From: Parafrankia elaeagni
GTDB lineage: Bacteria > Actinomycetota > Actinomycetes > Frankiales > Frankiaceae
Assembly: GCF_000374165.1 (NCBI RefSeq)
Contig: NZ_KB893772.1
Location: forward strand, 1-64,000
Direction of reading: 5' to 3'
Length of the DNA: 64,000 nt
Positions 61,492 through 64,000 of this stretch are shown here, piece by piece. Position numbers and translations under genes: made by a program. The notes beneath the pieces were generated by a model. It was not told the DNA's origin, made no database searches, and saw only the letters and a list, made by a program, of their open reading frames with translations. The stretch's first letter is position 1. The number at the start of each line of letters is the position of its first letter.

Positions 61492-62769
61492 GTGGGTGCC
61501 GATGTGGCGGCGGGTGGTGTGCCGGGTGGTGTGCCGGGTGAGCTGCGGCGCCGGCTGGGTGTGGGTGATGCGGTGCTGGTGGGTCTGGGCGCGATGCTGG
61601 GTGCGGGGATCTTCGTGGCGTTGGCGCCGGCGGCGCGGGCGGCGGGTGCGGGTCTGCTGGTGGCGTTGGCGGTGGCGGGGGTGGTGGCGTACTGCAATGC
61701 GACGTCGTCGGCGCGGCTGGCGGCGCGTTATCCGGCGTCCGGCGGTACGTATGTGTACGGGAGGGAGCGGCTGGGGCCGTTCTGGGGCTGGCTGGCCGGG
61801 TGGGCGTTCGTGGTCGGGAAGACCGCGTCGTGTGCGGCGATGGCTCTGACGGTCGGGTCGTACGTGTGGCCTGGTCAGGAGCATGCGGTCGCGGTGGTGG
61901 CCGTGGTGGTGCTGACGGCTGTGAACTATGCGGGGGTGCAGAAGTCCGCCTGGCTGACCCGCGTGATCGTGGCTGTGGTTCTGGTGGTTCTCGCCGCGGT
62001 GGTTCTCGCCGCCCTCGCCTCCGGTGAGGCGGAAGCCTCCCGGCTGAGTGTCGGTGGGGATGTTTCCTTCGGTGGGGTGCTTCAGGCGGCGGGTCTGTTG
62101 TTCTTCGCCTTCGCCGGCTACGCGCGCATCGCCACGCTCGGTGAGGAGGTCCGCGATCCGGGTCGGACCATTCCCCGGGCGATCCCGCTCGCGCTCGGCA
62201 TCACCCTGGTTGTCTACGCGGCTGTCGCCGTCGCTGTTCTTGCGGTGCTGGGGCCGGGGCGGCTGGCGGACGCCACCGCGCCGCTGGCCGATGCTGTCCG
62301 CGCCGCGGGCGTGGGCTGGCTCGTTCCGGTGGTGCGGGTCGGCGCGGCGTTGGCTGCGCTCGGTTCGCTGTTGGCGCTCATCCTCGGTGTCTCCCGCACC
62401 ACGCTGGCGATGGCCCGGGATCGGCGTCTGCCGCACTTCCTGGCGGCGGTCCACCCCAGGTTCATGGTGCCGCACCGGGCGGAGCTCGCTGTCGGTGCTG
62501 TCTTCGCGGTCCTCGCGGCGACGGTGGACGTGCGTGGGGCGATCGGGTTCTCCTCCTTCGGTGTGCTGGTCTACTACGCCATCGCCAACGCCTCCGCGTG
62601 GACCCTGACCCCCGGCGAGGGCCGGCCGCACCGCCTGATCCCTGTTCTCGGGCTGGCCGGCTGCCTCACGCTGGCCTTCGCCCTGCCGGCGACCTCCGTG
62701 ATCGTCGGGGTGGTGGTGCTGGCCGTGGGCGCCGCCGTCTATGGGATACGCCGCACGGTGGCCCCGTAA
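61492..62769 (+). CDS. APC-family amino acid permease
   Basis: 425-residue transporter with about 12 predicted helices. The first helix has the APC signature GLGAMLGAGIFVALAPAAR; FFAFAGYARIATLGEEVRDPGRTIPRAI is the conserved helix 6-loop region. Probable amino acid/proton symporter or exchanger. GTG 61492 is chosen because GGGAGGGG lies 8 nt upstream; the open frame to 61330 encodes an Arg/Gly-rich stretch unlike any permease N-terminus. Confidence 0.88.
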   Translation: MGADVAAGGVPGGVPGELRRRLGVGDAVLVGLGAMLGAGIFVALAPAARAAGAGLLVALAVAGVVAYCNATSSARLAARYPASGGTYVYGRERLGPFWGWLAGWAFVVGKTASCAAMALTVGSYVWPGQEHAVAVVAVVVLTAVNYAGVQKSAWLTRVIVAVVLVVLAAVVLAALASGEAEASRLSVGGDVSFGGVLQAAGLLFFAFAGYARIATLGEEVRDPGRTIPRAIPLALGITLVVYAAVAVAVLAVLGPGRLADATAPLADAVRAAGVGWLVPVVRVGAALAALGSLLALILGVSRTTLAMARDRRLPHFLAAVHPRFMVPHRAELAVGAVFAVLAATVDVRGAIGFSSFGVLVYYAIANASAWTLTPGEGRPHRLIPVLGLAGCLTLAFALPATSVIVGVVVLAVGAAVYGIRRTVAP

Positions 62770-62876
62770 CCCCTGGACGACACGGCCGCGGGCCGGGCGC
62801 GTCACCACCGGTGTCTCTCTGACTCGCGGGACGGTGTCGGTATCCGGTACGTCTCGATGGCGGAGGGGCACCTCGT

Positions 62877-63374
62877 ATGACACAGCTCGGCTCCTGGCCG
62901 GCCCGGTTGACCGCGACCACCGCGACCACCGCGCCGGCGGCGGTGGTCCTCATCCGCCTCTACGTCGGCGTGGTCTTTCTCTCTGAGGGCGTGCAGAAGT
63001 TCCTCTACCCTGACGAGCTCGGCACCGGCCGGTTCGACAGGGCTGGCATCCCCGCCCCCGGCTTCGTCGCGCCTCTGGACGGGGCCTTCGAGATCGCCTG
63101 CGGCGGGCTGATCCTGGCCGGGTTGCTGACCCGACTCGCCACCCTGCCGATGATCGTGAACATGGTGGGTGCGCTGCTCATCACGAAGCTGCCCATCCTG
63201 TGGGGTGACGCCCCGCTCTTCACCGACGCATCCGGCTGGTGGGACTTCCTCCACGAATCCCGTGTTGACCTCGCCCAGCTGTGCGGCAGCCTCTTCCTGC
63301 TCATCGTCGGCGCCGGCACCTACTCCCTCGACGCCCGCTGGCATCGCACCGCCGTCGCGCCTGGCACGGGTTGA
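62877..63374 (+). CDS. DoxX family membrane protein
   Basis: 165-residue protein with four predicted membrane helices: LIRLYVGVVFLSEGVQKFLYPDELG (DoxX hallmark), FEIACGGLILAGLLTRLATLP, and AQLCGSLFLLIVGAGTYSLD at the end. DoxX proteins are linked to quinol/thiosulfate metabolism or thiol-oxidative stress, function mostly unproven. ATG 62877 has GGAGGGG. Its 3' end overlaps a broken gene on the other strand. Confidence 0.87.
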   Translation: MTQLGSWPARLTATTATTAPAAVVLIRLYVGVVFLSEGVQKFLYPDELGTGRFDRAGIPAPGFVAPLDGAFEIACGGLILAGLLTRLATLPMIVNMVGALLITKLPILWGDAPLFTDASGWWDFLHESRVDLAQLCGSLFLLIVGAGTYSLDARWHRTAVAPGTG

Positions 63375-64000
63375 CCGCATGCGCCCCAGGACTTCCCGCG
63401 CGGTTCCTCAGGGTGTCTCGCCGGGGTCGGGTGGTCGGCGCGGGTGAGCTGGTGGTGGGCGGCGGCGAGCAGGAGCAGCACGGTCACGGCGAGGGTGGCG
63501 TTGGCGGCGTATTTGGCCGGGTGGGAGACGGTGCCGATCGGGTCGACGACGAAGGACAGGGCGGCGTTGACGGTGAGGGCGGCGCCGGCGACGGTGAGGG
63601 CGCGGCGGCGTCCCTGGCTGCTGGTGCGGTGGTGGCGGTGGTGCTGGCGGGTGGCGCGGTGCAGGAGGGCGATGACGGTGGTGAGGATCGCCAGGTCGGT
63701 GAGGGTTCCGGCCCAGGTGGGTGGGAGCAGCTGGTGGGTGGTGAAGGAGGTAGAACGCGCCCAGGGTGAGCAGGCCGCGGCGGTGCACCCAGGGCCGGTC
63801 GGCGATGCGGGGGGCGAGGGATTCGATGACGACGATCGGCGCGGTGAAGGTCCAGATCACGTGGCCGGCGACGTAGTTGACCAGTGGATGGGCGGCGAGC
63901 CCGGTGCCGGGGATGAGGGTGTGGGTGCGGTCGTCGTCGTACGCGGGGTCTCCGGTGACGTGCGGGTCGAACAGGCTCTGGTCGATCAGTCCGGCCTGGG
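63320..64000 (-). pseudogene. frameshifted membrane protein, cut by the window edge
   Basis: From the right edge one frame reads ...FDPHVTGDPAYDDDRTHTLIPG and HVIWTFTAPIVVIESLAPRI, a membrane protein with several helices. Near 63750 the frame is lost; the natural continuation TTHQLLPPTWAGTLTDLAIL ... ATLAVTVLLLLAAAHHQ lies in another frame and ends at TAG 63320, past the DoxX stop. A single missing base in the CTCCTT stretch would explain it. No family recognised. Sequencing error is possible. Confidence 0.6.

Overview
The window is about 73% GC with dense genes, GTG/TTG starts and mostly short intergenic gaps. Protein families point to a filamentous actinobacterium, most likely Frankia or a close relative: an SsgA-like sporulation/division protein, mycothiol-linked enzymes, many receptor-type Ser/Thr kinases carrying NHL propellers, a DevR/DosR-type regulator, and a homocitrate synthase (NifV type) expected in a nitrogen fixer. 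The genus is an inference from gene content. I saw no tRNA, rRNA, CRISPR array, integrase or intact transposase.

Left part (1-19 kb). Crotonyl-CoA carboxylase/reductase and a TetR regulator; an FprA-type ferredoxin reductase followed by a phytoene-desaturase-like flavoprotein; an orphan nitrate/sulfonate-type ABC ATPase; an XRE/DUF5753 regulator; a Cu/Zn SOD lipoprotein; an SsgA-like protein. At 9.0-13.3 kb lies a small hypoxia/dormancy-type island: an Acg-like nitroreductase, a divergent DevR-like response regulator, and a two-domain protein resembling mycobacterial Rv2004c, with a candidate DevR box between the first two. Then come an acyl-CoA-dehydrogenase-fold flavoprotein, a membrane Ser/Thr kinase and homocitrate synthase.

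Kinase region (19-40 kb). Threonine aldolase, a frameshifted PPOX protein, a class II glutamine amidotransferase and a lone emfourin protease inhibitor precede three tandem kinases (22.1-29.1 kb), each with one transmembrane helix and a predicted six-bladed extracytoplasmic NHL propeller. A fourth paralogue at 36.7-39.2 kb has a closely similar kinase half but carries WD40 repeats of visibly lower GC. Between them are a CooC/MinD-like ATPase, a Nudix hydrolase, a TetR-controlled fatty-acid/CoA operon (thiolase and two acyl-CoA dehydrogenases) and a methyltransferase.

Transport and central metabolism (39-52.8 kb). A Clp-N/HTH protein whose promoter sits inside two palindromes; a DrrAB-like exporter divergent from its TetR repressor; an M28-like Tat lipoprotein; a GAF-EAL protein; CorA; FabG; a DHA2 exporter; malate synthase with a coupled IclR regulator. 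Malate synthase and the crotonyl-CoA enzyme at the left edge could both serve acetyl-CoA assimilation.

Decayed and accessory part (52.8-64 kb). A multiply damaged alpha/beta-hydrolase pseudogene, an SDR fragment and two VOC-family remnants (one at 15 kb, one at 61 kb) show gene decay. A 24-bp operator-like element occurs three times (13.4, 54.0 and 56.3 kb); two copies bracket a 2.2-kb block with a membrane protein, a fused two-HTH regulator and a mycothiol-dependent-type enzyme. A macrolide-type glycosyltransferase is preceded by a possible 8-codon leader peptide and hairpin. The rest is dienelactone hydrolase, a coiled-coil protein with a Cys/His motif, a methyltransferase, an APC permease, DoxX and a frameshifted membrane protein at the edge.

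A recurring feature is a TANNNT -10 hexamer placed 6-7 nt before the start codon with no Shine-Dalgarno sequence, suggesting many leaderless transcripts.
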